Shown piece after piece: positions 24,311-32,514 of a stretch of 42,251 nt of DNA (position 1 is the first letter of the stretch; each line of letters begins with the position of its first letter). The translations under genes and the position numbers were made by a program. A model generated the notes under the pieces. That model was not told the DNA's origin. It searched no databases and was given only the letters and a program-made list of their open reading frames with translations. Source of the stretch: Syntrophales bacterium (lineage in GTDB: Bacteria; Desulfobacterota; Syntrophia; Syntrophales; UBA2210); contig JALOBE010000022.1 in NCBI GenBank assembly GCA_023228425.1, positions 1 through 42,251 on the forward strand, given 5' to 3'.

Positions 24311-27121
24311 ATGAACTACAAGGACACCCTGAACCTTCCCCGTACCGACTTCGCCATGAAGGCGAACCTTTCGGTCAAGGAACCGGAGATGCTGAGAGAA
24401 TGGGATAAGATCGATATCTACAGGAAAATCCGCGACGCCTCTCAAGGCAGGACGCCCTACATCCTCCACGACGGTCCGCCCTACGCCAACGGCGACATTC
24501 ACCTGGGCACGGCCCTCAACAAGATCATCAAGGATATCGTCATCAAATCCAGAAACATGGCCGGTTTCGACAGCGTGTACGTACCCGGCTGGGACTGTCA
24601 CGGTCTCCCCATAGAGCACCAGGTCGACCAACAGCTCGGCGACGAGCGTCACACCATTCCCCAGGCGGAAAAGCGCCGCCTCTGCCGGGCCTACGCCGAA
24701 CGCTACCTGGACATACAGCGCCGGCAGTTCAAACGCTTCGGCGTCTTCGGCGACTGGGACCATCCCTACGTCACCATGGACTACGATTACGAGGCCGTCA
24801 CCGTGGCGGAGTTCGGCAGGCTCCTGCTGTCCGGCGACGTCTACAAGGGCAAGAAGCCCGTCTACTGGTGCAGTTCCTGCGGTACGGCCCTGGCCGAGGC
24901 CGAGGTGGAGTACATGGACCACGAAACGCCCTCTATCTACGTGAAATTTCCTTTCGTATCCGACGTGGCACAGCGCGTCCCCGAACTCGCCGGTGAACGG
25001 GTGAGCATGGTCATCTGGACCACCACCCCCTGGACCATTCCGGCCAACCTGGCCATCGCCCTCAAGGAAGACTTCGACTATGCCGCCGTCAAGGTAGGCG
25101 ACGAGGTCCTGGTGTTCGCCGAGGAACTTACGGACTACTGTCTGGACGCCTTCGGCATGAGAGGCGCCGACCACGAGGTAAAGGCCGTCTTCACGGGGGC
25201 GAAGCTGGAAGGCCTCACCTGCCGTCACCCCTTCATCGACCGGGAGAGCGTGCTCATCCTGGCGCCCTTCGTCACCCTCGACGCCGGCACGGGCTGTGTC
25301 CACATCGCCCCCGGCCACGGCCAGGAGGATTATGAAATCGGCCTCCGGTACGGCCTCGACGTTTACGCCCCCGTGGACGACGACGGCCGCTTCACGGCGG
25401 AGGTGGACTTCTTCGCCGGGCAGTTCGTCTTTGACGCCAACGGCGCGGTTATCGAGAAAATGAGGGAAACCGGGACCCTCCTGGGACACCTGGACATGAT
25501 CCACCAGTACCCCCACTGCTGGCGGTGCAAGAGCCCCATCATCTTCAGGTCCACGGAGCAGTGGTTCATCTCCATGGAGAAAAACGACCTTCGGCGCAAG
25601 GCCCTGGAAGCCATCGACAGCGTCACCTGGGTTCCCGCCTGGGGCCGGGACCGCATCTACGGCATGATCGAGAACCGCCCCGACTGGTGCATCTCCCGGC
25701 AGCGCACCTGGGGCGTACCCATCACCGTCTTTTACTGCCGGGGCTGCCAGGAGCACCTGTTGACACCGGAGATACTCGCCCACGTGACGTCCCTCATCGA
25801 ACAACAGGGAGCCGACGTCTGGTTCGAGCGCGACGCGGCCGACCTGCTCCCCCCGGGAACGGCCTGCCCCGCCTGCGGCGGGACCTCCTTTACCAAGGAA
25901 ATGAACATCCTCGATGTCTGGTTCGACTCGGGCACCAGCCACGCGGCGGTCCTGGAGAACCAGGCCCGGTGGCCCGACCTGGCCTCACCGGCCGACATGT
26001 ACCTCGAGGGCAGTGACCAGCACCGCGGGTGGTTCCACTCGTCCCTCCTGGAGTCCGTGGGAACCCGGGGGAGGGCCCCCTACCGCTCGGTGCTCACCCA
26101 CGGTTTCGTCGTCGACGGTGACGGAAAGAAAATGTCGAAATCACTGGGTAATTTCATTGACCCCCAGGAGATGGTGGACCACTACGGCGCGGAGATACTG
26201 CGCCTCTGGGTGGCCGCCGAAGATTATACCGTGGATATTCGGATCTCCGAGGAAATCCTGAAACGTCTCGTGGAGGCCTACCGGAGAATCCGCAACACCA
26301 GCCGCTACATCCTGGGGAACCTCTACGATTTCGACCCCGCCGTGGACGGCCTGCCCCCGGAAGAACTGGAGGAAATGGACCGCTGGGCCCTGCACCGGCT
26401 CCAGGAAGTCATCGCCCGGGTCAGAACCGCCTACGACCAGTTCCAGTTCCACATGGTCTATTACACGGTTTACAATTACTGTACCGTGGACTTAAGCTCC
26501 CTCTACCTGGACGTCCTCAAGGACCGGCTTTATACCTCACCGCCGCGGTCACGGGGCCGCCGGTCGGCCCAGACGGCCATGTACCGCGTCCTTGACGGCA
26601 TCACCCGCCTCCTGGCGCCCATACTGACCTTCACGGCCGAAGAGATCTGGAAGGCCCTGCCTGCCGCCGGTGAGCGTGAGGAAAGCGTTCACATGGCCCT
26701 CTTTCCCGAGGCCGATTCCCGGTTCCTGGACCGCGACCTGGGAGAGCGGTGGAAAACGCTGATCAGCGTCCGGGGGGAACTGTCGAAGGCCATCGAGATC
26801 GCCCGCAGGGACGGGATAGTGGGCCATTCCCTGGACTCGAGCGTGCGGATCGCGGCCCCGGAGAAGCTCCGGGCCCTCCTCGAAGCCTGCCGGGAGACCC
26901 TCGAAACCGTCTGTATCGTCTCGGACATCTCCATCGTGTCCGCCGGCGGGCTCGACGACGCCTGGGAGAGCGTCGAGATCCCGGGGCTACGCGTTGCCGT
27001 CGCGAAGGCCCCCGGCGGAAAATGCGAGCGGTGCTGGCACTACAGCGAGACCGTGGGATCCGTGGCCGGCCATCCCGCGATCTGCCGGCGCTGCGAAGGG
27101 AACCTGCGGGAGACGCCATGA
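24311..27121 (+). CDS. ileS: Isoleucyl-tRNA synthetase
   Basis: IleS charges tRNA-Ile in the cytoplasm. The 936-residue class I synthetase has the HIGH-type motif PPYANGDIHLGTA (residues 56-68), the editing domain (VIWTTTPWTIPANLA near 235), WFDSGTSH, and the KMSKS loop (DGKKMSKSLGN near 607). A zinc-binding tail near the C terminus carries CERCWHYSETV and CRRCEG cysteine pairs, the bacterial type. AGGAGG precedes the ATG. The stop overlaps the start of lspA (ATGA), a common ileS-lspA coupling. Confidence 0.97.
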   Translation: MNYKDTLNLPRTDFAMKANLSVKEPEMLREWDKIDIYRKIRDASQGRTPYILHDGPPYANGDIHLGTALNKIIKDIVIKSRNMAGFDSVYVPGWDCHGLPIEHQVDQQLGDERHTIPQAEKRRLCRAYAERYLDIQRRQFKRFGVFGDWDHPYVTMDYDYEAVTVAEFGRLLLSGDVYKGKKPVYWCSSCGTALAEAEVEYMDHETPSIYVKFPFVSDVAQRVPELAGERVSMVIWTTTPWTIPANLAIALKEDFDYAAVKVGDEVLVFAEELTDYCLDAFGMRGADHEVKAVFTGAKLEGLTCRHPFIDRESVLILAPFVTLDAGTGCVHIAPGHGQEDYEIGLRYGLDVYAPVDDDGRFTAEVDFFAGQFVFDANGAVIEKMRETGTLLGHLDMIHQYPHCWRCKSPIIFRSTEQWFISMEKNDLRRKALEAIDSVTWVPAWGRDRIYGMIENRPDWCISRQRTWGVPITVFYCRGCQEHLLTPEILAHVTSLIEQQGADVWFERDAADLLPPGTACPACGGTSFTKEMNILDVWFDSGTSHAAVLENQARWPDLASPADMYLEGSDQHRGWFHSSLLESVGTRGRAPYRSVLTHGFVVDGDGKKMSKSLGNFIDPQEMVDHYGAEILRLWVAAEDYTVDIRISEEILKRLVEAYRRIRNTSRYILGNLYDFDPAVDGLPPEELEEMDRWALHRLQEVIARVRTAYDQFQFHMVYYTVYNYCTVDLSSLYLDVLKDRLYTSPPRSRGRRSAQTAMYRVLDGITRLLAPILTFTAEEIWKALPAAGEREESVHMALFPEADSRFLDRDLGERWKTLISVRGELSKAIEIARRDGIVGHSLDSSVRIAAPEKLRALLEACRETLETVCIVSDISIVSAGGLDDAWESVEIPGLRVAVAKAPGGKCERCWHYSETVGSVAGHPAICRRCEGNLRETP

Positions 27122-27618
27122 GGCTCATCACCCGGGGCCGCGCCGGGACAGGCGCCTACCTCGCGGCGATCCTCGTGGTTCTCGCCGACCAGGCGACCAA
27201 GTATGTCCTGGAAGCCACGGTGCCCCTCCACGAATCGATCCCCGTCATCGGGGGCTTCTTCTCCGTCACCCACGTCCGCAATCCCGGCGCCGCCTTCGGT
27301 ATTCTGGCCGGGGCGCCGGAGTCGCTTCGCTTCGGCCTGCTCCTCATCGTCACCCTGGCCGTCATGGTCGTCGTCATCGTCTGCCTGGAACGGCACCGGG
27401 ATGCCGGCAGGGCCCTCACCGCCGGCCTCACCCTCATCCTCGGCGGGGCGGCGGGAAACCTCATCGACCGGGTGAGCTACGGCGAGGTGATCGACTTCCT
27501 CGATTTTCACGTCGCCGCCTGGCACTGGCCCGCCTTCAACGTGGCCGACGCCGCCGTCACCATCGGCGCCCTGCTCCTCATCATCGATCTGTTTCGAAGC
27601 AGGAGACCGTCGGCCTGA
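27118..27618 (+). CDS. lspA: Lipoprotein signal peptidase (signal peptidase II)
   Basis: LspA cuts the signal peptide from lipid-modified prolipoproteins in the inner membrane. The 166-residue protein has four hydrophobic segments, an early VVLADQATKYV motif, the conserved VRNPGAAFGIL, and the two catalytic aspartates in GNLIDRV and FNVADAAV. The ATG at 27118 overlaps the ileS stop; the frame extends much further upstream inside ileS, but that is a shadow. It would process lipoproteins such as the one at 16830. Confidence 0.95.
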   Translation: MRLITRGRAGTGAYLAAILVVLADQATKYVLEATVPLHESIPVIGGFFSVTHVRNPGAAFGILAGAPESLRFGLLLIVTLAVMVVVIVCLERHRDAGRALTAGLTLILGGAAGNLIDRVSYGEVIDFLDFHVAAWHWPAFNVADAAVTIGALLLIIDLFRSRRPSA

Positions 27619-27724
27619 CAGGGGGGTCGAGACCTCCCTGCCACCCCACCCCACCTCGAAACGGCGAAACACCTGCACACCTCCCCGGACCTCGCTGCCC
27701 CGTCCCCGTCGATCCCGCCAAAAA

Positions 27725-27753
27725 AAACCCCGGGGAGGGAAGCCCCGGGGTTT
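27725..27753. terminator. Bidirectional terminator between lspA and the porin gene
   Basis: AAACCCCGGGG and its complement CCCCGGGGTTT flank a seven-base loop. A-rich sequence lies to the left and T-containing sequence to the right, so the hairpin can end transcripts from both converging genes. Confidence 0.8.
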
Positions 27754-27805
27754 GTGGTTTTGATTGTTGGTTCGTGCCGGTTGAACTTCTTTTAAGAGTG
27801 CTCGT

Positions 27806-29074
27806 TTAGAAGTCAAGCTGCAGTCTGTGCATGACCATCCAGGTATCGTCGATCTGGTTGGCAGGATTGTTTGCCTTGTACCAGTCGCCGGTCCAGAGGT
27901 AGCCGAACCCGATCCACCAGGAGAGGTTGTCGAAAATCTGGTAGCTGGCTTCCAGATCGAGCTCGGTACCGATCTCCTTATCCATGAGGGTCGCAGCTAC
28001 CGGTGTCTTGTGGGCCTTGGCATAGGTCAGGGCCGCCTTGACATGGAGCTTCGGCATGGGGTTTCCGCCCACGAAGCCCTGGATCAGCCAAGCGTTCGCC
28101 ATTGCGTCGGTGGTGGTATTTCCGTAGGACCCGAGATTGAAGCCCATGTCGTCGTTCCAGAGAAGCAGCGTGGGGTTGTAGTCGGAACCGGTCTGGCCTG
28201 CTTTGTTTTTACCGGGGTCGGAGCCGTCATTACCCGCTACGAAGGCGTACTGGCCGCCCACGTACCACTGGTTGATGGCGTACTTGGCGTAGAGGTACCA
28301 GGAATGGCCTCTGTAATCGACATCCTGTATGGCGGCATCGGCGAAGTCAAAACCGCCGAACTTGTAGTAGTACTGGCCTTCCAGGTAGAGATCCCCGAAG
28401 GTGAGTTTGAAGTAAGGTGAGAGGAGCTGCGTTATGTGATCATACCCACCCGGGACGAATCCCACAGCGGTTTCCCTCATGTCCCTGATGTAGTAGTAGA
28501 GGAGCCCGGCCTGGCCGTAGGGGAGCTTGTAGATACCGGCAACGGCCACCGCGTCCATATCCTCCTCGGAAGATTGTATACCCACATCATTTTCTGCAAG
28601 TTTTTCGTACAAGGCCAGCATCGTCAGGTTACCGAAGGGGGCTGTCCAGAAAACGCGGGGACGACCGTCGGCTTCCGTATCGGCGAATACCGTTCCCCAG
28701 GTACCGGCGCTCCGGTATCCAACCTCGAAAAGGCCGTACTCGGTTCTGGCGGAGAGATAGGTTCGCCTGAAATAAATGTTTTCAGCTTGATCGGCGCCGA
28801 AGGCTCCCGTTGTATTACCGTTCCAAACCCGGTCCATGGCATTGAAGCGGCCCTTGACGGCAAGTCCTTCAGCCACGTTGATGGTGAAATCCACCTGCAG
28901 CCGCTGGTCCATCCAGGCCTGGTTGGTCGAGTTCGGACTTCTCACCTCGTCATTGTACTGCCATTTGCCCTGCCACCGGTAATGACCGGTGAAATCGACC
29001 GTGGCCGCGTACACCGGGGCGGTGAAGGCCACCACCAGGCCGAGGGCGAACAATGCTACTAAAAGTTTTCTCAT
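27806..29074 (-). CDS. Outer-membrane porin-like beta-barrel protein
   Basis: A 422-residue secreted protein. A clear signal peptide ends at about residue 23 (TAPVYA). The mature part alternates aromatic and polar residues in many short strands, and the chain ends in phenylalanine (MHRLQLDF), the signal for outer-membrane assembly. Stretches such as NIYFRRTYLSART and YGLFEVGYRSAGTWG recall general deltaproteobacterial porins. The substrate is unknown. GGAGGATGTATT precedes the ATG, and a good promoter lies about 195 bases upstream. It is a single-gene unit ending at a bidirectional terminator. Confidence 0.85.
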   Translation of the reverse strand: MRKLLVALFALGLVVAFTAPVYAATVDFTGHYRWQGKWQYNDEVRSPNSTNQAWMDQRLQVDFTINVAEGLAVKGRFNAMDRVWNGNTTGAFGADQAENIYFRRTYLSARTEYGLFEVGYRSAGTWGTVFADTEADGRPRVFWTAPFGNLTMLALYEKLAENDVGIQSSEEDMDAVAVAGIYKLPYGQAGLLYYYIRDMRETAVGFVPGGYDHITQLLSPYFKLTFGDLYLEGQYYYKFGGFDFADAAIQDVDYRGHSWYLYAKYAINQWYVGGQYAFVAGNDGSDPGKNKAGQTGSDYNPTLLLWNDDMGFNLGSYGNTTTDAMANAWLIQGFVGGNPMPKLHVKAALTYAKAHKTPVAATLMDKEIGTELDLEASYQIFDNLSWWIGFGYLWTGDWYKANNPANQIDDTWMVMHRLQLDF

Positions 29075-29267
29075 AATACATCCTCCAGATTAGTGTCAGA
29101 TTGGTGTGGTTCAAACCCTGTTGTGTCGCCCCCGACGCACGTTTCGGGGACGCTTTGTCTGAACTGCTGAGAACTGCTTTATCCGGCTGCTTTCCCGGCC
29201 TCACCCCCCTCCCTCGAGACAGTCGGAGCACGGATCCTCAGAAGGCCCGCCCCCGCGATTTCCATCA

Positions 29268-29296
29268 TATCTAGCATTCAGTTCTGATGAGGTCAA
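29268..29296 (-). promoter_or_regulatory. Sigma-70-type promoter of the porin gene
   Basis: Read on the minus strand, TTGACC (29296-29291) and TAGATA (29273-29268) are 17 bases apart. It would give a leader of about 190 bases, long enough for post-transcriptional control, as is common for porin mRNAs. Confidence 0.55.
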
Positions 29297-29345
29297 GTAA
29301 TTTTTCACTTTTTCGCCTCTTGTATCATCCTTTAGGTTATCCTTT

Positions 29346-30395
29346 TCATTCCATCGTCCCGGCGAGCCGTTCCGGGATGGCGGCGGCCTGGGCAACGATG
29401 CGATCCATGAGCTCCGCCACGGTGGGAATGTCACGAATCAGTCCCTGGCACTGGCCGACCGGGAGCACCCCCTCCCGGGTGTCGCCTTCTTCCGTGGCCA
29501 CCCGGATCATCTTGAAGGCGTTGGCCAGGTAGGCCATGGTGACCATGTTTTTCCAGCCCGAAGCAAGGACCCCCAGGAAGAGTTTGTAGTAAGGTAGGCC
29601 CAGCGAACGGGCGATGTCCCGGGAGTTGGTGAGCGCCGCCGGGAAGTTGGGAAGGCCCAGTATCCCCTTCCGGTAGGCCCTGAGCGCCGCCGGCGTGGTC
29701 ATGGAGCGGCAGCCCAGGCCGTCGAAATGGGTCCCGTAGATGGTGTCGTTGATGGATTTTTCCATCGAGAGGTTCTTGTAGATGCTGTGCAGGGGACTCT
29801 CTCGGGTCGTCATGAAGCCCGTTCCCATGGCGATCCCCTCGGCACCCAGGGCGAGGGCGGCCATGAGCCCCCGGCCGTCGATGAAGCCCCCGGCGGCGAT
29901 GATGGGGATGGACACGGCGTCGGCCACGGCGGGAATGAGGACCATGGACGTGGCGTCACCCCCGTGGGCCGCCGCCTCGTGACCCGTGACGATGAGGCCG
30001 TCGGCGCCCTGCTCCCGGGCGCTCCGGGCGTGGCGCTCGTTCACCACGGTGGCGATGACCTTACCCCCGTAGGCGTGGGCGCCCTTCGCCAGCCAGTCGC
30101 CCTTTCCCAGGGAAAAATTGATGACCGGCACCCGCTCTTCCAGGAGTACCCGGGCGTTTTCATGGGCACCGGGGAACATGAGCGTAGCATTGGCCCCGAA
30201 GGGCTTGTCCGTCAGGGAACGCACCTCCCGGATCGCCGCCCGGGTCTCGCCGGCGTTGAGGGGGCCCGTGGCGAGAATGCCCAGGCCGCCGGCGTTGGAA
30301 ACGGCGGCAACCATGGAAGGAACACTGATCCAGCTCATGCCGGAAAGCACGATGGGATACCGGATGCCGAAGAGTTCAGTCACGCGGGTTTTCAC
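29346..30395 (-). CDS. Nitronate monooxygenase family flavoprotein (NPD/FabK-like)
   Basis: A 349-residue FMN-binding TIM-barrel protein of the 2-nitropropane dioxygenase/enoyl-ACP reductase II family. Landmarks are YPIVLSGMSWIS at the start, SNAGGLGILATG near 33, GADGLIVTGHEAAAHGG near 129 with the family histidine, and the phosphate-binding AAGGFIDGRG and GAEGIAMGTGF. The start is the GTG at 30395, which has AAGGAGA in front; longer open frames continue only into repeats. The true reaction (nitronate oxidation, or an enoyl reductase-like activity in an anaerobe) cannot be decided. Confidence 0.88.
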   Translation of the reverse strand: MKTRVTELFGIRYPIVLSGMSWISVPSMVAAVSNAGGLGILATGPLNAGETRAAIREVRSLTDKPFGANATLMFPGAHENARVLLEERVPVINFSLGKGDWLAKGAHAYGGKVIATVVNERHARSAREQGADGLIVTGHEAAAHGGDATSMVLIPAVADAVSIPIIAAGGFIDGRGLMAALALGAEGIAMGTGFMTTRESPLHSIYKNLSMEKSINDTIYGTHFDGLGCRSMTTPAALRAYRKGILGLPNFPAALTNSRDIARSLGLPYYKLFLGVLASGWKNMVTMAYLANAFKMIRVATEEGDTREGVLPVGQCQGLIRDIPTVAELMDRIVAQAAAIPERLAGTME

Positions 30396-30419
30396 GAAAA
30401 TCTCCTTTCGAGTCCTGTG

Positions 30420-30760
30420 AATTCCGTCATTTGGGGGGCTGTCCATGACGCCGCCATTTCGAGGGGCACCCATATTCCGTCGTTCCGAGGGGTATCCGTA
30501 ATACAGATTCCTCACGCGCCTTCGGCGGTTCGGAATGACGGTGATCCGCTGGTATAATGGGCTTGTTACATCCCGCCATTTGGAGGGCTGTCCATGACGC
30601 CGCATTCCGATGGGCATCCACATCCCGTCGTTCCGGGGGGCACCCATATTCCGTCATTTCGAGGAGCGAAGCGACGAGAAATCTTGCTTTTCAATCGTCG
30701 TCGCCGTGAAAGATTTCTCCCTCCGGTTCCCTCCGGTCGAAATGACGGAAGGAGGCCGGC
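30420..30760. repeat. REP-like repeat cluster 3
   Basis: The gap between the flavoprotein and the squalene synthase-like gene has the same order of parts as clusters 2 and 5. Partial units come first, then a reversed half-unit (ATACAGATTCCTCACGCGCC, about 30,496-30,540), the shared linker GTGATCCGCTGGTAT, more partial units, and one complete head-to-head pair at 30653-30746. The pair is 94 bp with a three-base longer spacer. Confidence 0.9.
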
Positions 30761-30776
30761 GGAATGCCGGTTCCCT

Positions 30777-31826
30777 TCAGTTCTCCCGTGCCGCGCGGCG
30801 CCTGGCTCCATCGTAGAGGGACCGGATCGTTCCGTTCGACAGGACCGCGAATGAACTTCTCACTAGTATTTTTTTTACGTCCTGTCGAGTAATTTTTACG
30901 GCCTCGCCCCGAAACAGGCGGGCCTCGCTGCGGCTCACCAGCGCCAGAGTCTCCAGGGCCATGAAGAGCGGCCAGAGACAGAACAGGCGGTACCGGATGA
31001 AGCGCCGGGGAATATGAAGAACATAGATGACGGCCTCGTCGAGGTGGGCCAGGGCATCGTCCAGGAGTCTCCCGAGTACTCGTCCGTAAGCCCTGCCATT
31101 GCTTTCCAGGAGATCCCCGGCGGGGTCGATGCCCTCGTCGTCGAAATAGGAGCGGGGCACGTAACACCATCCGCGGCCGAGATCGCCCATGTAGTCCTTG
31201 GCGATGTTGGTCATCTGCAGTCCCAGGCCGAAGCCGACACTGCGGGAAACGAGGGCGTCCCGGGTGCTGTCGGGGAGTATCCATCCCTCCCCGTCCCTGA
31301 AGAACAGGTCCGTTATCAGGAGTCCCACCGTACCCGCCACGTAGTAGCAGTAGCGCTCCAGCTCTTCCCGGTCGGCAAGCGTTACCAGGCCGCCAGAGCG
31401 GCCGCGCTGGAAGGATGCCATGCCCAGGGACATTTCCCGCACCCGCTCCGATATGGTCGTCCGGGCACGGGAGGGGAGCTTCAGGAACTCCCTGAACACG
31501 CGGGGCGAGTCACGCAGAAGGTCCGTGTCGGGGCCGGTCCCGGGAACGTTCAGGGAGTGGATAAACTCCTCTATCGGGACGGGGCGGCCCGGTTCGGGGG
31601 GGAAGAGGTCCGCGAAGGCCGTCAGACCGGCGACTTTCGCCTCCGGTGGAAGAGAAGGCTCGTCCTCGATGGTATCGGCGATGCGGCAGAGCAGGTAGGC
31701 CAGAAGCATGGCCCGGTATACGTCCCCCCGGAGAACCCGGATATTGAGGGCGAAGGTCCGGGATACCCGGTCCAAGTGGCCTTCGCATACCCTGAAATCA
31801 CTGTCCTCGCGTGTCATTTCCGTCAC
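30777..31826 (-). CDS. Squalene/phytoene synthase family protein
   Basis: A 349-residue isoprenoid head-to-head condensing enzyme that would join two farnesyl diphosphates (squalene) at the membrane face. Both magnesium-binding aspartate motifs are present: DTIED at residues 51-55 and TNIAKDYMGDLGRGWCYVP near 205-223. RVSRTFALNIRVL near 20 and the YCYYVAGTVG stretch near 165 look more like the single-enzyme squalene synthases than HpnC/HpnD pairs. No hopene cyclase or hpn genes are adjacent, so the end product (hopanoid, sterol-like or carotenoid) is unknown. The 3' end lies next to repeat cluster 3. Confidence 0.87.
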   Translation of the reverse strand: MTEMTREDSDFRVCEGHLDRVSRTFALNIRVLRGDVYRAMLLAYLLCRIADTIEDEPSLPPEAKVAGLTAFADLFPPEPGRPVPIEEFIHSLNVPGTGPDTDLLRDSPRVFREFLKLPSRARTTISERVREMSLGMASFQRGRSGGLVTLADREELERYCYYVAGTVGLLITDLFFRDGEGWILPDSTRDALVSRSVGFGLGLQMTNIAKDYMGDLGRGWCYVPRSYFDDEGIDPAGDLLESNGRAYGRVLGRLLDDALAHLDEAVIYVLHIPRRFIRYRLFCLWPLFMALETLALVSRSEARLFRGEAVKITRQDVKKILVRSSFAVLSNGTIRSLYDGARRRAAREN

Positions 31827-31881
31827 GTGCCTTTCTATGGTTCGAACAGAGATACTGTAAAGAAACTACGGGGTGAATGTC

Positions 31882-31908
31882 AAAAAAAAGGGAGACTCGA
31901 GGTCTCCC
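31882..31908 (-). terminator. Intrinsic terminator, minus strand, upstream of squalene synthase-like gene
   Basis: GGGAGAC and GTCTCCC flank the loop TCGAG, and on the minus strand the hairpin is followed by eight T residues. It would stop minus-strand transcripts coming from the right before they enter the squalene synthase-like gene. Confidence 0.7.
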
Positions 31909-32325
31909 TGTCGTAGATGGTGTGCGTTCCCTGGAAGCCGACGCTTCCCGGTCCCCCTGACCGGCTCGTGCAACCGGCGGGGGGACAAAATATTTGTCTC
32001 AACAGTCCTTCTACGGTTTAAACCGGACCCTGGAGGTTTGTTTCCGGTTTGTTCTTGCCTTACTATTAAGCATGAACCGTGCCGGATGTGGCCGGAAAGG
32101 CTGAAGTGCATGTTATGACTGGAGTTTTCGAGGTTCCTTCCGGAATGAACGGCCCGAGGAAACCGGAAAGAATTGTCGAAGGCAACCGAGGCGTATCTTG
32201 TATTTTCCTTATAAATCAAGTCGTTAGAAGAACGCCACTCTGTGCGGCCCTATTCGACAAAATTGTCGAATGATTGAACGGGCCGGCCAGGGAATGGTAC
32301 AATTTTTATAAAACCGCCCCTTTCC
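31909..32325. other. Non-coding gap before the two-component genes
   Basis: No gene is convincing here. An almost perfect 20-bp palindrome (ATTCGACAAAATTGTCGAAT) lies at 32252-32271, and the half-site AATTGTCGAA also occurs near 32,173. These could be regulator-binding sites. Confidence 0.4.
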
Positions 32326-32407
32326 GTCATTTCGACCGGAGGGAGAAATCTTTCACGATGACAAGTGAAAAGCAAGATTTCTCGTCGCTTCGCTCCTCTG
32401 AAATGAC
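32326..32407. repeat. Head-to-head half-unit pair, inverted orientation (cluster 4)
   Basis: An 82-bp pair of the same family as 21248-21338 but turned round: GTCATTTCGACCGGAGGGAG... is on the left and ...CGTCGCTTCGCTCC on the right. It is an isolated copy without flanking linkers, about 110 bases before the histidine kinase. Confidence 0.88.
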
Positions 32408-32514
32408 GGAATATGGGCGCTCCCCGGAGTCATACCACTCCCCCTTGTAATAGATGGCGGGGTGGTATACTATTCGTTTCATCACACTATCAGGGAGATG
32501 AGAGCGGCTGCCCC

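Noticed and set aside
24218..25942. Long minus-strand open frame opposite ileS
   Set aside because: It lies antisense to a clear, full-length ileS. Long antisense frames are expected in GC-rich coding DNA.
26749..27117. N-terminal extension of lspA inside ileS
   Set aside because: The frame is open upstream, but the LspA family begins at the ATG at 27118, which overlaps the ileS stop in the usual way.
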